From: JASJBU01 sp965372385
Lineage (GTDB): Bacteria; Pseudomonadota; Gammaproteobacteria; Chromatiales; Chromatiaceae
Length of the DNA: 7,350 nucleotides
Direction of reading: 5' to 3'
Assembly: GCA_965372385.1 (NCBI GenBank)
Contig: CBDVCD010000171.1
Span: 1 to 7,350, forward strand
Shown: piece by piece, positions 1-6,454 of the stretch
How the letters are laid out: each line of letters begins with the position of its first letter
Position numbering within the stretch: the stretch's first letter is position 1
The notes under the pieces: model-generated
Databases searched by the model: none
What the model was told of the DNA's origin: nothing
The model's input: only the letters and a program-made list of their open reading frames with translations
Made by a program: the position numbers and the translations under genes

Positions 1-38
1 AAAAACATAAATCATAGAAATTGATGAAACTACTGTTT

Positions 39-65
39 AAAGGGGGTGTCCACACCCCCTTTTTT
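39..65 (+). terminator. Rho-independent terminator of an upstream gene
   Basis: A near-perfect inverted repeat pairs positions 39-48 with 53-62 (three A:T pairs, then GGGGG/CCCCC and T/G pairs) around a four-base TCCA loop. It is followed directly by a run of T (60-65). This is a textbook intrinsic terminator for transcription on the plus strand. The gene it ends lies before the window; a cbb3 structural operon is possible from usual gene order but is not seen. Confidence 0.88.
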
Positions 66-114
66 GTTTGCTGGAAGTAAACTGGCCCATAAGCGATTGA
101 ATGGATCAAAGGTA

Positions 115-162
115 TTGATGAATCGCATTGGCTGGCAATTTATGGCACATATAGAATTACTG
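115..162 (+). promoter_or_regulatory. Candidate ccoGHIS promoter with FNR-like half-site
   Basis: TATAGA at 150-155 is a reasonable -10 box, with TTGGCT (128-133) 16 bases upstream as a fair -35 box. The start of transcription would fall near 162. A perfect FNR/Anr half-site, TTGAT (115-119), followed by a poor second half CGCAT (124-128), is centred at 121.5, about 41 bases before that start. This is the classic class II FNR position, and FNR/Anr control of cco genes is well known. The second half matches only 2 of 5 bases, so the regulator assignment is tentative. Confidence 0.35.
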
Positions 163-193
163 GATATTTTCTGATTCGACAGGAGAGACTCCC

Positions 194-1627
194 TTGAGTG
201 AGCAAAAGAGCGCTAATCAGCAAAGTTCCGTTGATGACCTCTATGCGGAAGCCCACCATTGGCATCTGAATACGGGTGAAGAGACGATTCATGCCAAACG
301 TATCGGTGGCAAGTGGCGCACTATCAAATGGTTGAGTGCCTCTGTCTGGCTGATCTTCTTTTTGGCCCCCTATCTGCAGTGGGGTGACCGTCAGGCTATC
401 CTGTTCGATATTCCCAATCGACAGTTTCACATTCTGGGCGTAACTATTCTGCCCCAGGATTTCTGGATGCTTTCACTCACACTGCTGTTTTTAGCCCTGT
501 TACTTGCTGTGGCTACAGCAATGGCAGGAAGAGTTTTTTGTGGCTTTTTTTGCTTTCAGACGGTGTGGACGGACATCTTCACCTGGATAGAGGAAAAGTT
601 GGAGGGTACCCCGCCAAAGCGGCGCAAGCTCGAAAAGGCGCCAGTGGACTTCAACAAGATCAGGGTCAAAGTCATAAAACATGCCATCTGGCTGGCGATC
701 TCAATACTGACGGGTATCAGCTTTGTTGCCTGGTTCTATGATTCATTTCAACTCTGGCAGGACCTGCTTACCCTCAATGCGGGGCCGGTTGCATTTGGAA
801 CAATCGCGCTGTTTACCGGGGGTACCTATGTATTGGCAGGGTATATGCGTGAACAAGCCTGCTTCTGGCTCTGTCCCTATGCCCGTATTCAGGGTGTCAT
901 GATCGACAACACCACCGTCGTCCCCACCTATGATTTTCATCGAGGTGAGCCGCGTGGCAGGATCAAGAAAGGCCAGAGCGAAGTGGAGAGAACCACGGGT
1001 GACTGCGTGGATTGTAAGCAGTGCATTGCTGTCTGTCCGACCGGGGTGGATATTCGCCATGGCCAGCAAGAGGGTTGTATCATGTGCGCCCTCTGCATCG
1101 ATGCATGCGATGAAGTTATGTTGAAGGTAGGCCGCCAAAAGGGTTTGATCCGCTATGAATCCTATGAGGCGATGGAGACCAATCAGAAGCCTAAGCCCTT
1201 GTGGCTGCGTCCACGAGTGTGGATCTACAGTGCTATCATGTCGGCTGCCTTGGTGGGTATTGGAATTGGTCTGAGTTCACTCGATGCCCTGGAACTCAAG
1301 GTGATCCATGCAAGACAACCCCTGTTTGTACTGCAGAGTGACGGCAGTATTCAGAATAAATACACGTTGAAGGTCCTCAACAAGGTGACCAGCGATGTGC
1401 TGGTGAAGATCAGTGCAACAGGTCCTGATGGTCTTATTCTGGTGGATGCCGATCAGGAGATCATCGCGCGGCACGGCACGGTGACTCCGCGCACGGTCTT
1501 TGTCAAGGTACCCAAGGCGAATCTGTTAGCTGAAACCACACCGATCACCTTTCATATCGAAGGGGAGGCGGATGGGCAGGTTCTTACAAGTCAAAGAGTG
1601 AGCGTATTCATCGGACCCAGTCGATAG
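194..1627 (+). CDS. ccoG: Cytochrome c oxidase accessory protein CcoG (FixG/RdxA), polyferredoxin
   Basis: Inner-membrane iron-sulfur protein needed to mature cbb3 oxidase; family members reduce Cu(II) to Cu(I) for the copper supply to CcoN. The 477-residue length is normal. Hydrophobic helices lie near residues 47-62, 90-110, 162-182, 196-217 and 341-361. Membrane-associated cysteine pairs are C116/C120 (CGFFC) and C223/C227 (CFWLCP). A cytoplasmic 2[4Fe-4S] ferredoxin segment has C271, C274, C277, C281 and C295, C298, C301, C305, followed by the usual CcoG wording GLIRYESYE. Residues from about 365 to the end form the FixG_C immunoglobulin-like domain. The TTG start is chosen because AGGAG (181-185) sits eight bases before it and no in-frame ATG or GTG is close. 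The residue after C120 is Phe, where I expect Pro in many homologues. First gene of the ccoGHIS operon. Confidence 0.96.
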   Translation: MSEQKSANQQSSVDDLYAEAHHWHLNTGEETIHAKRIGGKWRTIKWLSASVWLIFFLAPYLQWGDRQAILFDIPNRQFHILGVTILPQDFWMLSLTLLFLALLLAVATAMAGRVFCGFFCFQTVWTDIFTWIEEKLEGTPPKRRKLEKAPVDFNKIRVKVIKHAIWLAISILTGISFVAWFYDSFQLWQDLLTLNAGPVAFGTIALFTGGTYVLAGYMREQACFWLCPYARIQGVMIDNTTVVPTYDFHRGEPRGRIKKGQSEVERTTGDCVDCKQCIAVCPTGVDIRHGQQEGCIMCALCIDACDEVMLKVGRQKGLIRYESYEAMETNQKPKPLWLRPRVWIYSAIMSAALVGIGIGLSSLDALELKVIHARQPLFVLQSDGSIQNKYTLKVLNKVTSDVLVKISATGPDGLILVDADQEIIARHGTVTPRTVFVKVPKANLLAETTPITFHIEGEADGQVLTSQRVSVFIGPSR

Positions 1628-1654
1628 CTTTCAGACAACGCTTGAATATACGAA

Positions 1655-1676
1655 GGGTGGGCTGTGGAGTCCGCCC
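1655..1676 (+). other. RNA hairpin in the ccoG-ccoH gap
   Basis: Positions 1655-1663 pair with 1668-1676 around a GTGG tetraloop, giving nine pairs of which two are G:U. The wobbles pair only in plus-strand RNA, so the structure is directional. It lies 28 bases after the ccoG stop and 30 before the ccoH start. The bases that follow (CGATCTTTATT) lack a real T-run, so a strong terminator is unlikely. An mRNA-stabilising, processing or weak attenuating element is more plausible. Confidence 0.45.
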
Positions 1677-1706
1677 CGATCTTTATTGCAGTATTATTGA
1701 TCTCCT

Positions 1707-2213
1707 ATGACAGACAAAAAAAATGTAGCTTGGCGCAGTCCCTGGGTCATTGCCTGGGTGGCAATGGTCGTGATCTTTTTTAGCATGAATGTGTTCATGA
1801 TCTATATGGCCACTGATAACAGTTCCGGCCTGGTGGTGGATGACTTCTATGATCGTGGGCAGGATTACGAGCAAAATATGCTCAAACGGATGGCACGTGA
1901 TCCTGGTTGGACAATGCGGGTACAACTACCGAAGAAGATTGAGATCGACCAAGCGGTAATCTGTCGTTTCAGTGTGAAGGACAAGTCGGGTCAGCCTGTT
2001 TCTCCGGACGCTGTTACTTTCTACGCCTATCGGCCTTCTGACAAAAGCGCGGATTTTTCCGCACCGATGCAAGAAGTCGAGCCAGGTATCTACGAGGCGG
2101 AGGTTAAATTTCCACTGTTAGGCGCCTGGGACATCCTGGTAAGCGCTAAAAAGGGTGAGGATGAATTCAATACACCCAAGCGGATAGGGGTCGGAATCGA
2201 CTGGATACCCTAG
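1707..2213 (+). CDS. ccoH: cbb3 oxidase maturation protein CcoH (FixH)
   Basis: Small membrane-anchored protein required for assembly and stability of cbb3 oxidase; homologues contact CcoN and the CcoI-containing assembly complex. The 168 residues comprise a short cytoplasmic N-terminus, one transmembrane helix at about 13-35, and a periplasmic beta-rich domain. The family signature GLVVDDFYDRGQDYEQNM is at 41-58. The ATG at 1707 precedes the helix at the normal distance, but the bases before it (TTGATCTCCT) contain no Shine-Dalgarno sequence, so initiation may be weak. It follows ccoG by 79 bases. The stop codon TAG is the first part of the palindromic element before ccoI. Confidence 0.93.
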   Translation: MTDKKNVAWRSPWVIAWVAMVVIFFSMNVFMIYMATDNSSGLVVDDFYDRGQDYEQNMLKRMARDPGWTMRVQLPKKIEIDQAVICRFSVKDKSGQPVSPDAVTFYAYRPSDKSADFSAPMQEVEPGIYEAEVKFPLLGAWDILVSAKKGEDEFNTPKRIGVGIDWIP

Positions 2214-2246
2214 TGGTCCATCAATACAAACTTGTTGGACCACTAG
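2210..2246. repeat. First CTAG-bounded palindrome (ccoH-ccoI gap)
   Basis: An 11-base perfect inverted repeat, CTAGTGGTCCA at 2210-2220 and TGGACCACTAG at 2236-2246. After a T/T mismatch, CAA (2222-2224) pairs with TTG (2232-2234), leaving a seven-base loop TACAAAC. The ccoH stop codon (2211-2213) lies in the left arm. The right arm shares its last CTAG (2243-2246) with the next palindrome, so the two stems cannot both form in full. No T-run follows, so it is not an intrinsic terminator. Confidence 0.85.
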
Positions 2247-2271
2247 TACTCCTATGTTGAAGGAGTACTAG
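2243..2271. repeat. Second CTAG-bounded palindrome sequestering the ccoI ribosome binding site
   Basis: An 11-base perfect inverted repeat, CTAGTACTCCT at 2243-2253 and AGGAGTACTAG at 2261-2271, with a seven-base loop ATGTTGA. The right arm contains AGGAG (2261-2265), the only good Shine-Dalgarno for the ccoI GTG at 2275, nine bases on. In RNA this stem would pair the ribosome binding site with the anti-Shine-Dalgarno-like TCCT. Translational control of ccoI is an inference from this geometry. Confidence 0.8.
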
Positions 2272-2274
2272 ATT

Positions 2275-4773
2275 GTGTCGGATTCAAACCCGAAGTCCTG
2301 CTTTCACTGCAGCCTGCCAGTTCCTCCCGAAGATGACGTGGTTGCCGAGATTGAGGGAGAACCACGTCATTTCTGCTGTACAGGCTGTAAGGCGGTCTGC
2401 GAGGCCATCTATCAGGCGGGTCTCGAGGGTTTCTATCAGCGCACACCGGAGGATGCCTGCCTGGCGCCGCCGCCGGAGATCCCTGAGGAACTGGCCCTCT
2501 ATGACCTGGACGAGGTGCAGGAGGAGTTTGTCGGTGACCTGGGCGAGGAGCGAGATATTCACCTGCTGGTGGAAGGCATCCACTGCGCCGCCTGTGTCTG
2601 GCTGATCGAGCACACACTCAATGCCGTGCCGGGGGTGGTGGGGGCACAGGTCAACCTCTCCGGTAAACGCCTGCATGTCAAATGGCATAACGATCAGACC
2701 TCGCTTTCGCGCATCATCAGCCGCATGGGACAGATCGGCTATGCGGCCGTGCCTTATGATCCGGAAGTCGCGGAGGGGGCCATAAAGCGGCAAAATCGTA
2801 CCCTGCTTTATCGCATGGCCTTTGCCGCATTCGGCATGATGAACCTGATGTGGATCTCCATCGCGCTCTATACGGGAGCCAGCGAAGGTGAGTTTCGCGA
2901 TATGTTCCACTGGGTCGGATTTGCTCTGGCGACCCCGGTCCTGCTCTATTCCGGCTTTCCCTTTTACAAAGGTGCCTGGTCTGGCTTGAAAAACCTTCAC
3001 CTGGGCATGGATTTACCCATCGCCATCGGCGCCAGCATCACCTATCTCTACTCGGTGTATGTCACCCTGAGTGGAACGGAAACGGGTGAGGTCTACTTCG
3101 ATACCGTCGTCAACTTTCTCTTCGTCATCCTGGTGGGTCGCTATCTCGAGGCAATGTCCAAACATCAGGCTGTGGCGGCAACCCAAAGACTCTTGGACCT
3201 GCAGCCAAGAGTAGCGACACTCCTGCGGGATGGTGAGGAGTCGATTGTCCGGGTGCGAGCCCTGTCCGTGGGGGATATCCTGTTGGTAAAACCCGGTGAG
3301 CGTGTGCCGGTGGATGGTGTGGTATTGGAAGGTCAGAGTAACCTGGATGAGGCCATGCTCACGGGCGAGTCGGTACCGGTCAACAAGTCGGTGGGGGATG
3401 AAGTATCAGCAGGAACCATCAACGGCCATGGCGCGCTGCAGGTGAGAATGACCGGCTCACTTAAGCATACCGCCCTGGGGCGTATCATCCACCTGGTCGA
3501 AGAGGCCCAGGCCTCGAAGGCCCCGATCCAATGTGTAGCAGACCGCGTAGTGCCTTGGTTTGTCGCGGTGACCCTGGGGCTTGCCACGGCCACCTTTCTC
3601 TGGTGGCTGAATCATGCGACATTGGAGGTGGCCCTGCTGGCGGCGACCTCGGTGTTGATTATCACCTGTCCCTGTGCCTTCGGGCTGGCAACCCCCATGT
3701 CCATCGCCGTGGCCTCTGGGCTGGGGGCAAAGTATGGCATCCTGGTAAAGAACGGTGAGGTGCTGGAGTCTCTCTCGTCGATCAATCATGTGGTTTTCGA
3801 CAAGACGGGGACCCTGACCGAGGGTCGGATTTCAGTGGTGGCCGCCTATCAGGATCAAGCCGAATGGCAAGCCTCGAGTGGCGGCGTTCTGCCGGACGGG
3901 CTCAGGGAATTAGTCCAGCGGCTGGCCGCACTGGAGCGCTACTCAGAACACCCGGCGGCGCAGGCTATTCTGGTCTGGGCGGAAGAGATGGCGATTGATT
4001 TCCGCAAACTCGAGGTCAGTGATTTCGACTACCGCCCGGGACTTGGCGTGACCGGCAGGGTGGCGGGCAGCCTGCTCCAGGCGGGCAGCCATGCCTGGTT
4101 GGATGCCAACCAGGTAATTCGGAATGACAAACTTGTCCCTATTACTGCGCAGTTGGATAGGCAAGGCATAGGTTTCATCCATGTGGCGCTGGAAGGCCAG
4201 GAGGTTGCGCTGATCGCCATCGAAGACACCATTCGCCCTGATGCTGCCGGGATGCTGGCCGGTCTCAAGGCGGAGGGCCTGCAAATGACCCTGTTGAGTG
4301 GTGACCGCAGACAGGTAGCGGAGGGCATTGCCCAGCGCTTGGGTGGTATGGAGGTGATCGCCGAAGTACTGCCGGAAGAGAAGGATCAGGTAGTGCAACG
4401 GCTCCAGCAAGGGGGCAGACGGGTTGCGATGGTGGGTGACGGGGTGAATGATGCGCCGGCCCTGGTGAGGGCCGATGTAGGGATAGCCATGGGGTCAGGG
4501 ACCGATGTCTCCATCGCCAGCTCGGATATCGTACTGATGAGCAGTGAATTGGAGAAGGTGAGATTGGCAATCGGTCTCTCGCGCCGTACGCTACGCACCA
4601 TTCGCCAGAATATCGGTCTCTCCATTGTGTACAATATCATTATGGTGCCTTTGGCCATGTCAGCCATCGTGACACCGCTGGTTGCGGCCATTTCGATGCC
4701 ACTCAGTTCCCTGGCGGTGATCGGTAATTCCACGCGGATTCGCACCCTGTTCAAAGGCATCAACGCCAGGTAA
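2275..4773 (+). CDS. ccoI: Copper-transporting P1B-type ATPase CcoI (FixI)
   Basis: Exports Cu(I) across the inner membrane to supply the CuB centre of cbb3 oxidase. The 832-residue length suits the FixI group. Domains in order: an N-terminal Cys-rich metal-binding region (C9xxC12, H32FCCTGC38); a heavy-metal-associated domain with CAAC at 104-107; transmembrane helices; actuator with TGES at 363-366; the copper motif CPC at 465-467; phosphorylation motif DKTGT with D509; the His-Pro of the nucleotide-binding domain at 559-560; the hinge GDGVNDAP at 721-728; and the C-terminal copper-site motifs YN (786-787) and MPLSS (808-812). All catalytic residues are present. The GTG start is set by AGGAG at 2261-2265 and by the in-frame TAG at 2269. 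The pairing of ccoI with ccoG, ccoH and ccoS identifies it as the oxidase-assembly ATPase rather than a CopA detoxification pump. Confidence 0.96.
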   Translation: MSDSNPKSCFHCSLPVPPEDDVVAEIEGEPRHFCCTGCKAVCEAIYQAGLEGFYQRTPEDACLAPPPEIPEELALYDLDEVQEEFVGDLGEERDIHLLVEGIHCAACVWLIEHTLNAVPGVVGAQVNLSGKRLHVKWHNDQTSLSRIISRMGQIGYAAVPYDPEVAEGAIKRQNRTLLYRMAFAAFGMMNLMWISIALYTGASEGEFRDMFHWVGFALATPVLLYSGFPFYKGAWSGLKNLHLGMDLPIAIGASITYLYSVYVTLSGTETGEVYFDTVVNFLFVILVGRYLEAMSKHQAVAATQRLLDLQPRVATLLRDGEESIVRVRALSVGDILLVKPGERVPVDGVVLEGQSNLDEAMLTGESVPVNKSVGDEVSAGTINGHGALQVRMTGSLKHTALGRIIHLVEEAQASKAPIQCVADRVVPWFVAVTLGLATATFLWWLNHATLEVALLAATSVLIITCPCAFGLATPMSIAVASGLGAKYGILVKNGEVLESLSSINHVVFDKTGTLTEGRISVVAAYQDQAEWQASSGGVLPDGLRELVQRLAALERYSEHPAAQAILVWAEEMAIDFRKLEVSDFDYRPGLGVTGRVAGSLLQAGSHAWLDANQVIRNDKLVPITAQLDRQGIGFIHVALEGQEVALIAIEDTIRPDAAGMLAGLKAEGLQMTLLSGDRRQVAEGIAQRLGGMEVIAEVLPEEKDQVVQRLQQGGRRVAMVGDGVNDAPALVRADVGIAMGSGTDVSIASSDIVLMSSELEKVRLAIGLSRRTLRTIRQNIGLSIVYNIIMVPLAMSAIVTPLVAAISMPLSSLAVIGNSTRIRTLFKGINAR

Positions 4774-4797
4774 CTGTATTTTCTACGGAGTACACCG

Positions 4798-5001
4798 ATG
4801 GAAGTAATCTATGGTCTGATTCCCGGCATGATTATATTGGGGCTGATTGCTGTCGGTGTGCTTTTCTGGGCGGCCCGTAGCGGCCAGTTCGATGATCTGG
4901 AGGGGGAGGGTCACCGTATCCTGATGGATGAAGATCTTCCGCCCCGGACTAAGCAGAAAAAGCCCGCACAGCGGATGCCGGATGCGGAGGATCAGGAGTA
5001 G
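4798..5001 (+). CDS. ccoS: cbb3-type cytochrome oxidase assembly protein CcoS
   Basis: Small inner-membrane protein needed for insertion of haem b and copper into cbb3 oxidase. The 67 residues have one transmembrane helix at about 4-25, followed by the family signature WAARSGQFDDLEGEGHRIL (24-42). The acidic and basic tail beyond residue 43 is typically variable. GGAG at 4787-4790 lies seven bases before the ATG. It is the last gene of the operon, 24 bases after ccoI. Its TAG stop is directly followed by the stop of the opposing gene, with no spacer and no visible terminator. Confidence 0.95.
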   Translation: MEVIYGLIPGMIILGLIAVGVLFWAARSGQFDDLEGEGHRILMDEDLPPRTKQKKPAQRMPDAEDQE

Positions 5002-5676
5002 TCAGTTATCCTCTCTGTTCGTTCTGATGGAGTCAATCAGGAAATCCATCTCTTTCGGTTGAATGTACTGGAGCAGCTCCTTGCCATGCGGATTTACCCC
5101 GATGCTCAGCCCGGTTTGGGGGTAGACCCAATGGACCACTCCTGTATCTGCTTCTGGGATCCGTTCGGCCGGTTCGCCGAATCGGTTCAGTATAAGTTGC
5201 TCATCCAGGTTGGCCGGAGGAATGTAGTTGATCAGCTTGATGGGCAGATTTCCGGCTAGCCCCCTGTCCTCTGCTGACAGATCTACCTTTCGAGTAATCT
5301 CCGTGGTGCGGCTGATGCGGCTTCCGCGGTCATATAACTTCTGCAGTGTCCCACTCTCCACCTCCAGCACCAATACAAAGTCCGCCCGCAGGCCGCTGAG
5401 GGAAACCCGTTCGAAGTAGGCCTCCAGGACAGGTTGGTCATCCCCGGTGATAAACAGACTGACCTTGCCTTCGCTGGAGAAGATCTCACTGGCCTCATGT
5501 AGTGTACTCTGTCCCAAGGTGAGGCCGAAGACCGTGGAGCCCCCTTGAGCATCCACCCTGATCTCCCAGGGCAGTTTCGGCTCTTTATCGGACTGGCGGC
5601 CTCCGGGTAAGAGGATGGCGAAGGCCAGCGCAACAACAGTCAGGGAGACCACCCATAAAAGGATTTTTCTATCCAT
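5002..5676 (-). CDS. Unrecognised membrane-anchored protein with BamE-like segments
   Basis: I do not recognise this 224-residue protein by name. Residues 5-24 form one hydrophobic helix after MDRK, so it is probably a signal anchor with the rest in the periplasm. There is no lipobox cysteine, and the whole protein lacks Cys. Residues 160-207 read like the BamE/SmpA-type fold wording: LILNRFGEPAERI, then W183 and YPQTGLSIGV, then GKELLQYI. Residues 51-69 (GLTLGQSTLHEASEIF) resemble the helix-opening motif of the same fold, so two such modules are possible. This is by eye only. No clear Shine-Dalgarno precedes the ATG at 5676. It converges on ccoS with zero spacing. A role in envelope or oxidase biogenesis is only suggested by location. 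Confidence 0.8.
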   Translation of the reverse strand: MDRKILLWVVSLTVVALAFAILLPGGRQSDKEPKLPWEIRVDAQGGSTVFGLTLGQSTLHEASEIFSSEGKVSLFITGDDQPVLEAYFERVSLSGLRADFVLVLEVESGTLQKLYDRGSRISRTTEITRKVDLSAEDRGLAGNLPIKLINYIPPANLDEQLILNRFGEPAERIPEADTGVVHWVYPQTGLSIGVNPHGKELLQYIQPKEMDFLIDSIRTNREDN

Positions 5677-5765
5677 CAGCTTTGGTCCAGGTTTGATATG
5701 TCACAACAAGGCGTAGCGGGCAGCTTCTCATGCTGCATAGGACGCTGCTGAGAGGAGATTCTACA

Positions 5766-5828
5766 ATGGTAAAGGCTGTTTGGCTCTTAACCATTCTCGA
5801 GTATCGATGCAAAAATTGCACGAATTGA
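5766..5828 (+). CDS. Candidate 20-residue peptide with CxxC motif
   Basis: In the spacer between two divergent genes, AGAGGAG (5751-5757) is an excellent Shine-Dalgarno eight bases before an ATG that opens a 20-codon frame ending in TGA. The product is MVKAVWLLTILEYRCKNCTN, a hydrophobic N-terminal half and a C15xxC18 pair. The EYRCKNC wording recalls the start of FmdB-type zinc ribbons, but the frame stops two codons later. It may be a real micro-protein, a leader peptide, a gene remnant or chance. The evidence is the ribosome site alone; no homologue is known to me. Confidence 0.3.
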   Translation: MVKAVWLLTILEYRCKNCTN

Positions 5829-5833
5829 TGCAA
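5804..5833. repeat. Pair of 9-base direct repeats spaced 21 bases
   Basis: TCGATGCAA at 5804-5812 recurs as TTGATGCAA at 5825-5833, eight of nine bases identical and start-to-start exactly 21 bases, about two helical turns. TGCAA and TTGCA (5808-5812, 5816-5820) also form a small dyad. Such spacing fits a regulator binding one face of DNA in this divergent spacer, but short A/T-rich repeats also arise by chance. Confidence 0.3.
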
Positions 5834-5905
5834 TCGAACAGATCTGGTGGTAGCCTGCGTTGTGCGGTTTTTACAGTTTTTTGACAGGCATGGCGGGTCT
5901 ATCCG

Positions 5906-6454
5906 ATGAAATTCGAGATTTCCGATGAACTGGCGCACAAGGCCAAGCTTCCCCACGAGATTCTTCTGACCAACCTCATTGGCAACCATATCCTCTGGTT
6001 TATTGCCACATTGGGCTTGGCGGGCTCCTACTGGCAGCCGTTGGCGCTGGTGCCGGTATTCTCCTTTGCGGCATTGGCTTACATTCTTTGGCGCGCTCAT
6101 CGGTCTCGGCGTCAGGATGATTGGTACTTGATGTGTCACTGGCAGATATGTGCCGCGCGCAGTCGTCTCTTTATCTATATGTTATCAATGGCGCTGACCG
6201 TGGCGTTCCTGGGCTGGTTGGGATACAGCCAGTTCGGGATGATGAAGGAGGTTGTGATTGCATTGACAAGTGGTATAGGAATCCTTCCCGTCATGGTGAC
6301 AGTATTGGTGTTGATCCTGATGGAATCGGATATTTTACATCAGGCATCGCTACACAAACTACCCAAGCGTATCGTGGAAAAATACCCGGTCCCTGATTCG
6401 GTTGTGGTGCTCGAGGATGATGGTTTGGAGCAGGGACTCGAGGCTAAATCATAA
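5906..6454 (+). CDS. Unrecognised four-helix inner-membrane protein
   Basis: I do not recognise this 182-residue protein. It has a short soluble N-terminus, hydrophobic helices at about 25-41, 46-63, 87-106 and 115-139, and a cytoplasmic-looking tail with an acidic end (LEDDGLEQGLEAKS). The loop between helices 2 and 3 is rich in Arg, Trp and His (RAHRSRRQDDWYLMCHWQICAAR is split as R63-R69, W73, H78, W79), which predicts a cytoplasmic loop by the positive-inside rule. No catalytic motif is visible. The ATG at 5906 is the first after an in-frame TGA at 5882; the ribosome site is weak. Its 3' end overlaps the opposing DUF498-family gene by 11 bases. Confidence 0.82.
   Translation: MKFEISDELAHKAKLPHEILLTNLIGNHILWFIATLGLAGSYWQPLALVPVFSFAALAYILWRAHRSRRQDDWYLMCHWQICAARSRLFIYMLSMALTVAFLGWLGYSQFGMMKEVVIALTSGIGILPVMVTVLVLILMESDILHQASLHKLPKRIVEKYPVPDSVVVLEDDGLEQGLEAKS

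Noticed and set aside
97..109. TTGA-N5-TCAA as an FNR box
   Set aside because: The FNR consensus needs six bases between these quartets; five would rotate and shorten the site. Kept only as context for the nearby TTGAT.
743..1138. 131-codon minus-strand frame
   Set aside because: Antisense to the conserved ferredoxin region of ccoG; no motif of its own.
2254..2271. Five-codon frame MLKEY in the second palindrome
   Set aside because: No ribosome site, and the ATG lies in the hairpin loop; the sequence is explained by the palindrome.
2284..3000. 238-codon open frame on the minus strand
   Set aside because: It lies wholly antisense to the well-supported ccoI and has no recognisable motif; a G+C-rich shadow frame.
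4987..5013. GAGGAT/ATCCTC dyad across the ccoS junction as a bidirectional terminator
   Set aside because: Only six pairs with a 15-base loop and no T-run on either strand.
5881..5886. Perfect TTGACA -35 hexamer
   Set aside because: A -10 box at the right spacing would fall on the start codon at 5906, where the sequence does not fit.
5669..6139. 156-codon minus-strand frame across the divergent spacer
   Set aside because: Mostly antisense to the four-helix membrane protein and overlapping the start of the gene ending at 5002; composition is not protein-like.
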